The notes: generated by a model from the sequence alone, not told the origin. Counted from the first letter of the stretch, positions 5,879 to 14,132 are shown. The stretch is DNA of 19,702 nucleotides from RGIG5612 sp963599255 (GCA_963599255.1 CAVBWS010000038.1:1-19702); one strand, 5' to 3'. A program made the numbers and translations.

Positions 5879-6598
5879 ATGTTAGAATTGAGGGATATTT
5901 CTTTCAATGTCACAGATGAAAACGGCATTGAAAAAGAAATCATCAAGAATATAAGTCTTAAGATAGACGATCAGAAGTTTATCGCTGTCACGGGACCTAA
6001 TGGTGGCGGTAAGAGTACTATTGCCAAACTTATAGTGGGCATCTATCAGCCGACATCAGGACAGATACTGTTTAATGACACGGATATCACGCATATGTCT
6101 ATCACAGACAGAGCCAGACTGGGAATCAGCTTCGCTTTCCAGCAGCCCATCAGATTCAAGGGCATCAAGGTTAAGGACCTTCTCACACTGGCAGCGGGCA
6201 AGGAAACCAACATCACTCAGGCATGTGAATATCTGTCAGAGGTTGGGCTGTGCGCCAGGGATTACATAGACAGAGACGTGGACGGCAGTCTGTCAGGAGG
6301 AGAACTAAAACGTATTGAAATAGCACAGCTTATTGCGAGAAACACAGAGCTGTCCGTTCTCGACGAGCCAGAGGCAGGCATTGACCTGTGGAGCTTTTCT
6401 AATCTTATCAAAGTATTTGAGAAGATGAGAGAAGAAAGAGCCAGAGATATAATAATCATATCCCATCAGGAGAGAATATTGGATATTGCTGATGAGATTG
6501 TTGTTATCAGAGACGGACAGATCGCGGACTTCGGTTCTAAGGACAAGATCCTTCCGGAATTGCTGAAGGGAACAGCAGGCTGCAAATATTATCAGTAA
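5879..6598 (+). CDS. sufC: SufC-like ABC ATPase of a minimal SUF-type iron-sulfur cluster system
   Basis: A 239-residue soluble ABC ATPase that powers Fe-S cluster assembly on its SufB-like scaffold. Walker A is GPNGGGKST (39-47), the Q-loop FQQP (87-90), the signature LSGGELKR (138-145), Walker B LSVLDEPE (158-165) with D-loop AGID, and the switch His is in ISHQE (His196). No membrane partner is encoded nearby and the next gene is SufB-like, so it is not a transporter. Compared with canonical SufC (FSGGEKKR, DEPDSGLD) the motifs are diverged, as in the two-gene minimal SUF systems of anaerobes and archaea. The ATG at 5879 was chosen because AGGAGA is 6 nt upstream (5867-5872) and similarity starts at LELRDISF; an in-frame ATG at 5813 lacks this support. 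Confidence 0.9.
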   Translation: MLELRDISFNVTDENGIEKEIIKNISLKIDDQKFIAVTGPNGGGKSTIAKLIVGIYQPTSGQILFNDTDITHMSITDRARLGISFAFQQPIRFKGIKVKDLLTLAAGKETNITQACEYLSEVGLCARDYIDRDVDGSLSGGELKRIEIAQLIARNTELSVLDEPEAGIDLWSFSNLIKVFEKMREERARDIIIISHQERILDIADEIVVIRDGQIADFGSKDKILPELLKGTAGCKYYQ

Positions 6599-6632
6599 AC
6601 AGTTGCATTTATTGTAAGGACAAGTCCGGGAT
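6599..6632. repeat. Intergenic repeat after sufC (first copy)
   Basis: ACAGTTGCATTT (6599-6610) directly follows the sufC stop, with CCGGGAT at 6626-6632. The same two blocks occur in the same order after sufB. The 81-nt sufC-sufB gap is long for such a pair, so this may be a small inserted or regulatory element. Confidence 0.4.
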
Positions 6633-6679
6633 CAGGTTAATAATCCCAGGAAATACCGGGCAGCAGAATGGAGAACAAA

Positions 6680-7606
6680 ATGGATAAAGTTCAGAGAGAC
6701 CTTCTTGCAACAGTTGCGGATATTCATGACGTTCCTGAGGGAGCATATAATATCAGGGCAAATGGTGCGCTGGGAGGAAGGGCTACTACAGCCAATATAG
6801 ATATAGTAACAAAAGAAGATAAGCCGGGCATTGATATAATCATCAAGCCGGGCACAAAACATGAAAGTGTACATATTCCGGTAATAATCAGTGAGTCTGG
6901 TCTAACGGATCTGGTATATAACGATTTCTATATCGGAGAAGATTCAGATGTTGTTATTGTGGCAGGCTGCGGTATACACAATTGCGGAGATCAGAGCAGC
7001 AGACATGACGGAATACATACATTCCATGTAGGCAGAAATGCCAGAGTTAAATACATAGAAAAACATTACGGAGAGAACGACCCTACAGCAGTGGGAACTA
7101 ATATCATGAATCCTACAACCATCGTATATATAGATGAAGAAGGATACATGGAGATGGAGACCACTCAGATCAAGGGAATAGATTCAACCGTCCGGGATAC
7201 GAAGGCTTATTTAAATGGAGAAAAGGCTAAGCTGGTTATCAGGGATAAGCTCATGACTCACGGCGTTCAGCATGCAGATGCCATATTTGATGTTGAATTA
7301 AATGGCGATGGAACCTCATGCGAGCTGGTATCAAGAGCAGTAGCCAAGGATGATTCTACACAGACCTTCAAGGCAGATATCGTAGGCAATGCCAGATGTA
7401 ACTCACATACAGAATGCGATGCGATCATTATGGATAATGCCAAGATCTCGGCTACTCCGGAGATCTGTGCCAATAACATTGATGCGGCATTGATACATGA
7501 GGCGGCGATCGGCAGGATAGCAGGAGAGCAGCTGATCAAACTGATGACTCTGGGTCTTACGGAAGAAGAGGCAGAGCAGGAGATTATTGCCGGCTTCTTG
7601 AAATAG
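6680..7606 (+). CDS. sufB: SufB-like scaffold protein of a minimal SUF-type system
   Basis: A 308-residue SufB/SufD-family protein, much shorter than E. coli SufB (about 495), lacking most of the N-terminal region but keeping the beta-helix core and C-terminal SufC-binding helices. It starts with the typical PEGAYNIRANG. Candidate ligands are the cysteines in AGCGIHNCGDQ (Cys97, Cys102), Cys240 and Cys246 in RCNSHTEC, Cys263, and the conserved His-Glu in LIHEAAIG (273-274). The C-terminus LTEEEAEQEIIAGFL is the family helix that contacts SufC. With the SufC-like ATPase it should form the scaffold for Fe-S assembly; no sufD, sufS or sufU is in the window. The ATG at 6680 was preferred to that at 6668 because GGAG lies 6 nt before it; both are possible. 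Confidence 0.9.
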   Translation: MDKVQRDLLATVADIHDVPEGAYNIRANGALGGRATTANIDIVTKEDKPGIDIIIKPGTKHESVHIPVIISESGLTDLVYNDFYIGEDSDVVIVAGCGIHNCGDQSSRHDGIHTFHVGRNARVKYIEKHYGENDPTAVGTNIMNPTTIVYIDEEGYMEMETTQIKGIDSTVRDTKAYLNGEKAKLVIRDKLMTHGVQHADAIFDVELNGDGTSCELVSRAVAKDDSTQTFKADIVGNARCNSHTECDAIIMDNAKISATPEICANNIDAALIHEAAIGRIAGEQLIKLMTLGLTEEEAEQEIIAGFLK

Positions 7607-7624
7607 TCGGCTTGTCGTAATTGC

Positions 7625-7668
7625 ACAGTTGCATTTGATGAAATTAGTGATTGCCCTGGCGCCGGGAT
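7625..7668. repeat. Intergenic repeat after sufB (second copy)
   Basis: ACAGTTGCATTT (7625-7636) and CCGGGAT (7662-7668) repeat the two blocks found after sufC, 10 nt further apart. The rest of the 114-nt gap before the aminopeptidase gene shows only a ribosome site (AAGGAG, 7707-7712). Confidence 0.4.
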
Positions 7669-7720
7669 GGTGCTGGAGTAACCGCTAGACAATACTTCCA
7701 GATGGCAAGGAGAAATAAAA

Positions 7721-9475
7721 ATGTCTGAGAATATTTATACGAACAGAATAAATGAACTTAGAGCCAAGATGCAGGAGGCTGGGATAGATGTATATTATAT
7801 TCCCATGAGCGACTGCCACAATAGCGAATATGTGGCTGAGCATTTTGGATGTATTAAATTTATCAGCGGATTTTCCGGTTCGGCAGGATCCGTTGTTGTA
7901 ACCAAGGATAAGGCATGGCTTTTCGCTGACGGCAGATATTATATTCAGGCTGCTAATCAGATAGCAGGTTCATGTATTGAACTTATGAAGATAGGACAGC
8001 CGGGGGTTCCTGAATTATCAGATCTTATTGAAAGAGAGTCTAAGGGCTTAGTCCTCGGGTTCGACGGTTCTGTAGTACCTGCCTGGTTTGGCAATAAGTT
8101 TAAATGCGAGGTAAGATACGACAGAGACCTTGTGGGTGAGATTTGGACAGACAGACCTAAGCAGATCTTTACTGACATATTCGAGTTAGAACTTCAATAC
8201 ACAGGAGAGACGGCAGAGAGCAAGATTGCAAGAATCAGGAAGGAATTAGAAAAGCACGTAGGTGATAAGGAAAACTATCTCTACATTATTAATTCTCTTG
8301 ATGATATCGCATGGATGTTTAATCTGCGTGCAAATGACATCGAAAACAATCCGGTTCAGTATGCATATGCAGCAATAAGCCGCGACAATGTAACATTATT
8401 TACGGGAACAAAGACTCCTGAGATACCATTTGAAACAAAAGAGTATTCACGCACATGCCTCTGCATAGATGGATATGACACAGTTATTCTGGATGACAGC
8501 AGGATAAGTTATGATACATATAAATTCTACGAAGCAAAGGGCGCACATATCATATCTGTTGATAATCCTTCAACACTTATGAAGGCCATAAAGAATGAAA
8601 CAGAGATCAAATGCCTTAAGGACACTCTTGAGATGGACAGTGCAGTAATGGTTAATTTTATGTACTGGCTCAAGAAAAATGTAGGTAAGATTCCTATGGA
8701 TGAGGTGTCAGTTGCAGATCACCTGCAGCAGATGCGTATGGCCCAGAAGGGATATATAGAGCTGTCATTTAATACTATTTCTGCATATAAGGAAAATGCT
8801 GCACAGATGCATTACGCACCGAAGAGAGGTGACTGTAAGCAGCTGCAGCCGGAAGGATTCCTTCTGGTGGATTCAGGCGGTCAGTATAAGACAGGAACTA
8901 CGGATATAACAAGAACATTTGCTCTGGGACATCTTACAGATGAAGAGAAGAAAGCATTTACACTTACAGCGGTATCGATGCTTCGTCTGATGAACACCAA
9001 ATTTATAGCAGGATGCACAGGAGAAAATCTCGATATTATGGCCAGAGAGCCTATGTGGCTGGAAGGCTGGGATTATAAGTGCGGTACAGGTCATGGCGTA
9101 GGACATGTGCTTAATGTTCATGAGGGACCTCATAACATAAGGTGGAGATATAATAAGGAACATCCTACAGCTGAGCTCAAGCCGGGAATGGTTGTAACTG
9201 ACGAACCGGGAGTATACCGCGAGGGACAGTTTGGTATTCGTACAGAAAACGAGCTGCTGGTTACGGAATATAAGAACACACCGGACGGAACCTTCTATCA
9301 GTTTTATAACCTGACATATATACCGATTGACATTGATGCAATAGATGTTGCATACTTATCACTCGCTGATCGGAAGATGCTGAATGAATACCATAAGAGA
9401 GTATATGAAGTCGTAGCACCAAGGGTGGATGATGAAGTCAGAAATTGGCTGAAAGAGTACACCCGTGAGATTTAA
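7721..9475 (+). CDS. pepP: X-prolyl aminopeptidase, large three-domain M24B type
   Basis: A 584-residue metallopeptidase that removes N-terminal residues preceding proline. The architecture is that of the long, eukaryote-type aminopeptidase P. A creatinase-like N-terminal domain (about 8-160) contains FISGFSGSAGSVVV and the FADGRYYIQA motif. A second similar domain follows (about 165-310). The pita-bread catalytic domain (about 315-515) and the C-terminal extension with LTYIPIDIDAID complete it. The five metal ligands are in place: Asp384 and Asp395 (VDSGG and TTDITR), His458 (GTGHGVGH), Glu495 (TDEPGVY) and Glu509 (RTENE). There is no signal peptide, so it is cytoplasmic. AAGGAG stands 8 nt before the ATG. 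It may be co-transcribed with sufB, but no functional link is apparent. Confidence 0.95.
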   Translation: MSENIYTNRINELRAKMQEAGIDVYYIPMSDCHNSEYVAEHFGCIKFISGFSGSAGSVVVTKDKAWLFADGRYYIQAANQIAGSCIELMKIGQPGVPELSDLIERESKGLVLGFDGSVVPAWFGNKFKCEVRYDRDLVGEIWTDRPKQIFTDIFELELQYTGETAESKIARIRKELEKHVGDKENYLYIINSLDDIAWMFNLRANDIENNPVQYAYAAISRDNVTLFTGTKTPEIPFETKEYSRTCLCIDGYDTVILDDSRISYDTYKFYEAKGAHIISVDNPSTLMKAIKNETEIKCLKDTLEMDSAVMVNFMYWLKKNVGKIPMDEVSVADHLQQMRMAQKGYIELSFNTISAYKENAAQMHYAPKRGDCKQLQPEGFLLVDSGGQYKTGTTDITRTFALGHLTDEEKKAFTLTAVSMLRLMNTKFIAGCTGENLDIMAREPMWLEGWDYKCGTGHGVGHVLNVHEGPHNIRWRYNKEHPTAELKPGMVVTDEPGVYREGQFGIRTENELLVTEYKNTPDGTFYQFYNLTYIPIDIDAIDVAYLSLADRKMLNEYHKRVYEVVAPRVDDEVRNWLKEYTREI

Positions 9476-9492
9476 ATGCCGTAAGAGCATGA

Positions 9493-9538
9493 AAAAAACT
9501 GCGTGCCGCAACCCTTCGGCAACGCCGCAATGAGTTTT
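9493..9538 (+). terminator. Possible terminator hairpin after the X-prolyl aminopeptidase
   Basis: GCGTGCCG (9501-9508) pairs with CGGCAACGC (9517-9525), 8 bp with one bulged A, around an 8-nt loop. An A-run precedes it (from 9492) and AGTTTT (9533-9538) follows after a short gap, so outer pairing is possible. The spacer before the T-rich part makes it non-canonical. Confidence 0.45.
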
Positions 9539-9565
9539 CAATTTAATGCAGTGTTGTGATTTATT

Positions 9566-10471
9566 ATGAAAAAGATTTTATTTATTTATAACCCGAATTC
9601 GGGCCGTGGAAAAATAAAAAGAAATGCACATAAGATAGCTGAAATGTACCGCTCAGAGGGATATGATGTTACTGCTTACGCAACGAAGGCTCCGCTGGAT
9701 GCACAAAATAAAGTAAGCAGTGATGCTCATAATTATGATCTGGTGGTTTGCGCCGGAGGAGACGGCACATTGAGCGAGGTGGTCTCCGGAATCATGGAGG
9801 CTAAAAGGCGTGTGCCTATAGGCTTTATTCCTGCCGGATCAACTAATGATACCAGACATGGTTTCAGACTTCCTAAGGATCTTAAAAGCGCAGCAAGAGT
9901 ATGCGTGGAAGGTGTGGGATTTCAGACGGATGTAGGCAGGATCAATGATGACTATTTCACATATGTTGCATCGGTTGGTTCACTGTCGGCAGTGTCCTGC
10001 TTTACATCCCAGGATATGAAGCGTCTGTTAGGCCACGGAGCATACGTTATAGAAGGAATAAAACAGCTTATTAAGATGGAATCCTTCAACATGACCATAG
10101 AATTCAATGATCATGTAATAAACGGAGAATTCTTCCTGGGAATGATTACTAATGCCATATCCGTGGGAGGATTTGAGGGTATAACAGGTCAGAACGTGGA
10201 TCTGCAGGATGGCCTGTTTGAGGTTATAATGCTCAGAAAGCCTGCTAATATCATAGAATTTAACAGGCAGATAGATATGATTCTTATACACAATGATGAC
10301 AGTCAGCAGCGGGTTGACGACGTCATCGTGAGATTTAAGACTAATAAAGTTGTTTTTAAGTCAGAAACTCCTGTTCAGTGGGTCAGAGATGGAGAAAACG
10401 GAGGAAAACATAGATTAGTAGAGATAGAGGTCTGCAATAAAGCCGTAACCATAATGACTGACAACAAGTAG
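9566..10471 (+). CDS. Diacylglycerol/lipid kinase family protein (YegS/DgkB-like)
   Basis: A 301-residue cytoplasmic or membrane-associated lipid kinase of the DAGK catalytic superfamily, which phosphorylates diacylglycerol or a related lipid. It opens with the strand ILFIYNPNSGRGK (4-16). The nucleotide-binding GGDGT is at 64-68 (VCAGGDGTLSEVV). The second motif is GFIPAGSTNDTRHG (86-99), a variant of the usual PlGTxNDxA. The C-terminal domain includes VDLQDGLFEVIML and the late WVRDGENGG acidic motif. The ATG at 9566 has no recognisable ribosome site, and the GTG just upstream meets a stop, so expression may be weak or dependent on other signals. DgkB-type (essential lipid recycling) and YegS-type roles cannot be separated. 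Confidence 0.88.
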   Translation: MKKILFIYNPNSGRGKIKRNAHKIAEMYRSEGYDVTAYATKAPLDAQNKVSSDAHNYDLVVCAGGDGTLSEVVSGIMEAKRRVPIGFIPAGSTNDTRHGFRLPKDLKSAARVCVEGVGFQTDVGRINDDYFTYVASVGSLSAVSCFTSQDMKRLLGHGAYVIEGIKQLIKMESFNMTIEFNDHVINGEFFLGMITNAISVGGFEGITGQNVDLQDGLFEVIMLRKPANIIEFNRQIDMILIHNDDSQQRVDDVIVRFKTNKVVFKSETPVQWVRDGENGGKHRLVEIEVCNKAVTIMTDNK

Positions 10472-10551
10472 TATCTGAGACAGGTACTTATAAGATGTAT
10501 AAAACTTGTTCTGCAGGATTAAAGTACCATTAAAGAATGTTATGTAAAATA

Positions 10552-10565
10552 GGATCATATGATCC
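10552..10565. promoter_or_regulatory. Perfect 14-bp palindrome upstream of rpoD
   Basis: GGATCATATGATCC reads identically on both strands and lies 54 nt before the proposed rpoD start, in the 148-nt gap after the lipid kinase. A TAAAAT (10545-10550) stands immediately upstream and could be a -10, but no convincing -35 was found. It could bind a dimeric regulator or be chance. Confidence 0.35.
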
Positions 10566-10619
10566 GCAAATGTGGCTCCCTTATCAAGAATAAGTGAGCG
10601 GAAGAATCGAGGAATTATA

Positions 10620-11678
10620 TTGAAAAAGACAACGAAGAAAATTTTAGATGATTATATTGCTGAGATGAAGTCATCTCAGAAGTCTATCAATGTGATCGAG
10701 ATCGAAGAGATGTTTTCTGATAAACCTCTTAATATCAAGGAAACAGAAGAGGTATACAAATTTTTTGAGGATCAGGGCATAGAAGTGAACAAGGAGGAGG
10801 AAGAGGATGATCTTGAGATCGATCCGCTTATTCTCCTGGACGGAATTGAGACAGATGATCCGGTCAGAATGTATCTTAAAGAGATAGGTACTGTACCGCT
10901 TCTGACCCCGGAAGAAGAACAGCGTCTGGCCATGGCAAAGGCTGAAGGCGACGTGGATGCCAAAAACAAATTGATTGAATCCAACCTGAGACTCGTTGTT
11001 AATATTGCTAAGAAATATACCAACAGAGGCTTGAGCTTCTTAGATCTGATCCAGGAGGGTAACCTGGGTCTTATGAAGGGCGTTGAGAAGTTCGACTATC
11101 AGAGAGGATTCAAGCTGTCCACATATGCAACATGGTGGATCAGACAGTCTGTTACCAGAGCTCTGGCTGATCAGGCCAGAACCATCAGAGTCCCTGTACA
11201 CATGGTTGAAACCATCAACAGGATGACTAAGATCCAGCGTAATCTTACTCTTAAGTTAGGATATGAACCAAGCGCCAAAGAGGTAGCTGATGAGATGGGC
11301 ATACCTGAGAGCAAGGTTCTTGAGATCATGCAGATATCCAAGGAACCGACCAGCCTCGAAGCACCTAAGGGTGAGGATGGTGAAGGTGTTGTAGCAGATA
11401 CAGTTAAGGATGAGATCTCCCTGTCACCGGAGCAAAGCGTTGAAAATATCATGCTCAAGGAACAGATAGATATTCTGCTTCAGGATCTTAAGGAAAGAGA
11501 ACGTCAGGTGATTATCCTGAGGTTCGGACTCGAGGACGGAAGACCGAGAACTCTTGAAGAAGTAGGACAGGTATTTAATGTAACGAGAGAACGTATCAGA
11601 CAGATTGAAGCCAAGGCTCTTAAGAAGCTGAAAAATCCAGTAAGAGGCAGAATGATCCAGGATTATCTGGAAGATTGA
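10620..11678 (+). CDS. rpoD: Primary RNA polymerase sigma factor (RpoD/SigA)
   Basis: A 352-residue sigma-70 factor. Regions seen in order: a short, acidic region 1.1 (1-70); region 1.2 DPVRMYLKEIGTVPLLTPEE (80-99); region 2 from NLRLVVNIAKKYTNRGLSFL (122-141) through GVEKFDYQRGFKLSTYATWW to IRQSVTRALADQARTIRVPV (174-193); region 3 (about 200-265); and region 4 with the helix-turn-helix EEVGQVFNVTRERIRQIEAK (313-332). The full set of regions and the promoter-contact helices mark it as the housekeeping factor. I place the start at TTG 10620, which has GAGGA 6 nt upstream (10609-10613). An in-frame GTG at 10572 would add 16 residues without a clear ribosome site. No dnaG precedes it; lepB follows after 20 nt. 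Confidence 0.95.
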   Translation: MKKTTKKILDDYIAEMKSSQKSINVIEIEEMFSDKPLNIKETEEVYKFFEDQGIEVNKEEEEDDLEIDPLILLDGIETDDPVRMYLKEIGTVPLLTPEEEQRLAMAKAEGDVDAKNKLIESNLRLVVNIAKKYTNRGLSFLDLIQEGNLGLMKGVEKFDYQRGFKLSTYATWWIRQSVTRALADQARTIRVPVHMVETINRMTKIQRNLTLKLGYEPSAKEVADEMGIPESKVLEIMQISKEPTSLEAPKGEDGEGVVADTVKDEISLSPEQSVENIMLKEQIDILLQDLKERERQVIILRFGLEDGRPRTLEEVGQVFNVTRERIRQIEAKALKKLKNPVRGRMIQDYLED

Positions 11679-11698
11679 TCCGGAGGAGATTTTATTAG

Positions 11699-12352
11699 AT
11701 GATAAATGATATTGAGAGAAATTCAGACGAGGAAAATGAGATCGCAGGGGCTTCAGAAGAGATGAGCAAGCCCGAAGAAAAGACCGCTGTAGAAGTCGAA
11801 AATATTGATGAGAAAGGTCAGAAAAAAGAAAAAGGCAAAATGAATCCTGTTCTTGAATGGGTATTAATAATTGTTATAGCAGTAGCAGCAGCATTGTTCA
11901 TTAATAATGTGATAATTATTAATTCTTACGTTCCGTCAGGCTCGATGGAGTCAACAATTATGACTGGGTCGAGAATGTTCGGACTCCGAGTAACATATTG
12001 GTTCAGCGATCCTCAGAGAGGAGATATTGTTGTATTCAAATATCCTGACGATCCGTCGCAGGATTTTGTAAAACGAGTTATAGGCCTTCCGGGAGATACT
12101 GTGGAGATTAAACAGGGTGTAACCTATGTTAATGGTGAGGTGCTTGATGAGCCTTATCTGAATGAAACACCGGCCAAACTCGACTTTGGACCATATGTGG
12201 TGCCGGATGAATGCTATTTTGTCATGGGTGACAATCGTAACAATTCCAACGATTCAAGAAAGTGGAAAAACACATATGTTCCGAGAGATTATATCCTCGG
12301 AAAGGCAATGTTCTGCTACTGGCCGTTAAATCGTATAGGAGTATTAAAGTAA
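11699..12352 (+). CDS. lepB: Signal peptidase I
   Basis: A 217-residue membrane serine protease that removes signal peptides from exported proteins. It has an acidic cytoplasmic N-terminus (1-48), one transmembrane helix (about 51-75) and an outward catalytic domain. The nucleophile is Ser82 in VPSGSMEST, and the general base is Lys125 in DFVKRVIGLPGD. The box GDNRNNSNDSRKW and the final Y-I-LGKA-F-YWP stretch complete the family pattern. The usual SMEPT is SMEST here, a small change beside the nucleophile. GGAGGAG (11682-11688) lies 10 nt upstream of the ATG. It follows rpoD by 20 nt and directly abuts murE, with the stop at 12350-12352 and the next ATG at 12353. Confidence 0.95.
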   Translation: MINDIERNSDEENEIAGASEEMSKPEEKTAVEVENIDEKGQKKEKGKMNPVLEWVLIIVIAVAAALFINNVIIINSYVPSGSMESTIMTGSRMFGLRVTYWFSDPQRGDIVVFKYPDDPSQDFVKRVIGLPGDTVEIKQGVTYVNGEVLDEPYLNETPAKLDFGPYVVPDECYFVMGDNRNNSNDSRKWKNTYVPRDYILGKAMFCYWPLNRIGVLK

Positions 12353-13705
12353 ATGATCAGAACCGATTCAAGAAAAGTGAAACCAGGAGATGTGTTCGTT
12401 GCATTGCCTGGTTTTGCCAGTAATGGCGACCAATATATATCAAGTGCCATAGATGCCGGAGCAGTCAAGATTATATGTCACGAGGGTCAGTATGAAGTAG
12501 AGACAATTAACACAGAAGATCCTCGTAGATATCTTGAAGACCTGCTTGTGAGGGAGTACGGGGATATAATATCTCGTATGACGATCATAGCACTCACAGG
12601 AACCAACGGTAAGACCACGACTTGCTACCTGATCGCACAGGCTCTCAACAGACTCGGAAGAAAGTGCGGATATATCGGAACTATTGGATTTTACCTCGGC
12701 GAGAAAGTAAGAGACTTGTCTAACACCTCGGTTGATATATGCGAGTTGTATGAACTGCTTCTTGAGGCTCATGAAAAAGGTTTCGACACCGTAACTCTTG
12801 AAGCATCGAGTCAGGGCCTTGATATGGGAAGACTCAATACGATAGCATTTGACATAGCTTCATTTACCAACCTTACAGAGGATCATCTGGATTATCATAA
12901 GTCCATGGAAAATTATGCTCTGGCCAAGCAGAAACTGTTCAAGTCGTTAAAGCAGGGCGGGGCAGCACTTGTTAATGCTGATGATGACAACAGAAAATAT
13001 TTTCTGCTGGATGAAAACAAGAATTATACGTATGGCATAAGATCAGGCGACTACAGAGCGTTAGAGTATACATTTGGCAACGGAACGGATCTTACATTTC
13101 TGTGTAATGATTCGAAATACAATGTCCACACTGACATGGTAGGCGAGTATAATGTGTATAATACGATGGCGGCTATAGGTGTTCTCGGCATCCTGGGATA
13201 CGAACCTGAGGGAATATGTGAGGCAGTACAGGGTCTTCGTGCGCCGGACGGAAGATGGGATGTTATAAGACATAAGGAATGTAATATTATCATAGATTAT
13301 GCACATACGCCTGATGCCATCAGCAAGATCCTTCAGACTGCGCAGAAGCTTACATCGGGCAGGAAATATGTTGTTTTCGGATGTACAGGTGACAGAGAAA
13401 GAGAAAAAAGGCCGGTTATGACTCAGCTGGTTTTAGGCAGCTGTGATTATGCGATCATAACTGATGATGACCCGCATACCGAGCCGGAGGAGCAGATTGT
13501 GGCAGATATGCTGGAGGGAAATACTCTTTCAAATTATGAGGTGTGCCTGGACAGGAAGAAAGCAATTGAGAAGGGAATTGATAAGCTGGAACCGGGAGAT
13601 ATACTGCTGATTCTTGGCAAAGGACATGAGAATTACATCAGGATGAACGGATACAGTATTCCTCATAATGACAGGGAAGCTGTATTGGAGTATATACAGA
13701 AATAA
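12353..13705 (+). CDS. murE: MurE-family UDP-MurNAc-tripeptide synthetase with atypical specificity motif
   Basis: A 450-residue Mur ligase. MurE adds the third amino acid of the peptidoglycan stem peptide in the cytoplasm. The protein begins almost at the family's DSRKVKPGDVFVALPG block, so the first 20-30 residues usual in MurE are missing. The ATP P-loop is ALTGTNGKTTT (80-90), the substrate block LEASSQGLDMGR (149-160), the carbamylated Lys probably Lys192 in LAKQKLF, and the C-terminal domain has DYAHTPDAI (315-323) and GKGHENY (422-428). The residues that read the third amino acid are DDPH (372-375) instead of the DNPR of meso-diaminopimelate enzymes. The gene abuts lepB with no gap and overlaps the next gene by 1 nt. 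It could be the sole MurE or a paralogue; the window cannot tell. Confidence 0.9.
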   Translation: MIRTDSRKVKPGDVFVALPGFASNGDQYISSAIDAGAVKIICHEGQYEVETINTEDPRRYLEDLLVREYGDIISRMTIIALTGTNGKTTTCYLIAQALNRLGRKCGYIGTIGFYLGEKVRDLSNTSVDICELYELLLEAHEKGFDTVTLEASSQGLDMGRLNTIAFDIASFTNLTEDHLDYHKSMENYALAKQKLFKSLKQGGAALVNADDDNRKYFLLDENKNYTYGIRSGDYRALEYTFGNGTDLTFLCNDSKYNVHTDMVGEYNVYNTMAAIGVLGILGYEPEGICEAVQGLRAPDGRWDVIRHKECNIIIDYAHTPDAISKILQTAQKLTSGRKYVVFGCTGDREREKRPVMTQLVLGSCDYAIITDDDPHTEPEEQIVADMLEGNTLSNYEVCLDRKKAIEKGIDKLEPGDILLILGKGHENYIRMNGYSIPHNDREAVLEYIQK

Positions 13706-14115
13706 TGGATTTAGAAGACAGCGTAATAGCACAGGCTAAGACAGAACATGAAATACTGATAGAAGAGTCCGTAAGTGCCAGAAAAAGAAAAAGAGACGAT
13801 AAGAGAAGACGCCGTAAATACAAATTTACAGACAAGAAACATTCTGTACACGGAATTATATCCACATGTATTGCGGTGGTTTCGATAGCACTGGTTGTAT
13901 TTTCAATAGCAGCCGCCGTGTCTGCCAAGGGACAGGCCGGAATAATTGTCGGAATACTCCCGTTTATTTCACTTGTAATGTCAACTGTCGGAATAATCTT
14001 ATCATGTATTACCTTCAGAAAACCGGATACAATATTCACCTTTTCCTGGTTCGGACTTGTTGCTAATATTGTGGTTTGGCTGTTTATGGCATTGGTACTG
14101 GTCAGCGGGATCTGA
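13705..14115 (+). CDS. Small three-helix membrane protein, DUF6142-like
   Basis: A 136-residue protein of unknown function. The N-terminus (1-24) is acidic and charged, followed by a very basic patch KRKRDDKRRRRKYKFTDKKH (27-46). Three hydrophobic segments follow, about 49-73, 78-103 and 110-134, with glycine-rich stretches. The YKFTDKKHS-x-x-GIIS block is what I recall of DUF6142 proteins from Lachnospiraceae; this match needs a search. The basic patch suggests the N-terminus is cytoplasmic and next to the membrane. The ATG overlaps the murE stop by one base (TAATG), so it is probably translated by coupling and is the last gene of the rpoD-lepB-murE run. Confidence 0.75.
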   Translation: MDLEDSVIAQAKTEHEILIEESVSARKRKRDDKRRRRKYKFTDKKHSVHGIISTCIAVVSIALVVFSIAAAVSAKGQAGIIVGILPFISLVMSTVGIILSCITFRKPDTIFTFSWFGLVANIVVWLFMALVLVSGI

Positions 14116-14132
14116 TATAAGTCATTTTATCG

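Noticed and set aside
13638..14039. Minus-strand open frame of 133 codons opposite the small membrane protein gene
   Set aside because: Its hydrophobic composition mirrors the sense gene, which has coupled translation and a recognisable block. No ribosome site was seen for the antisense frame.
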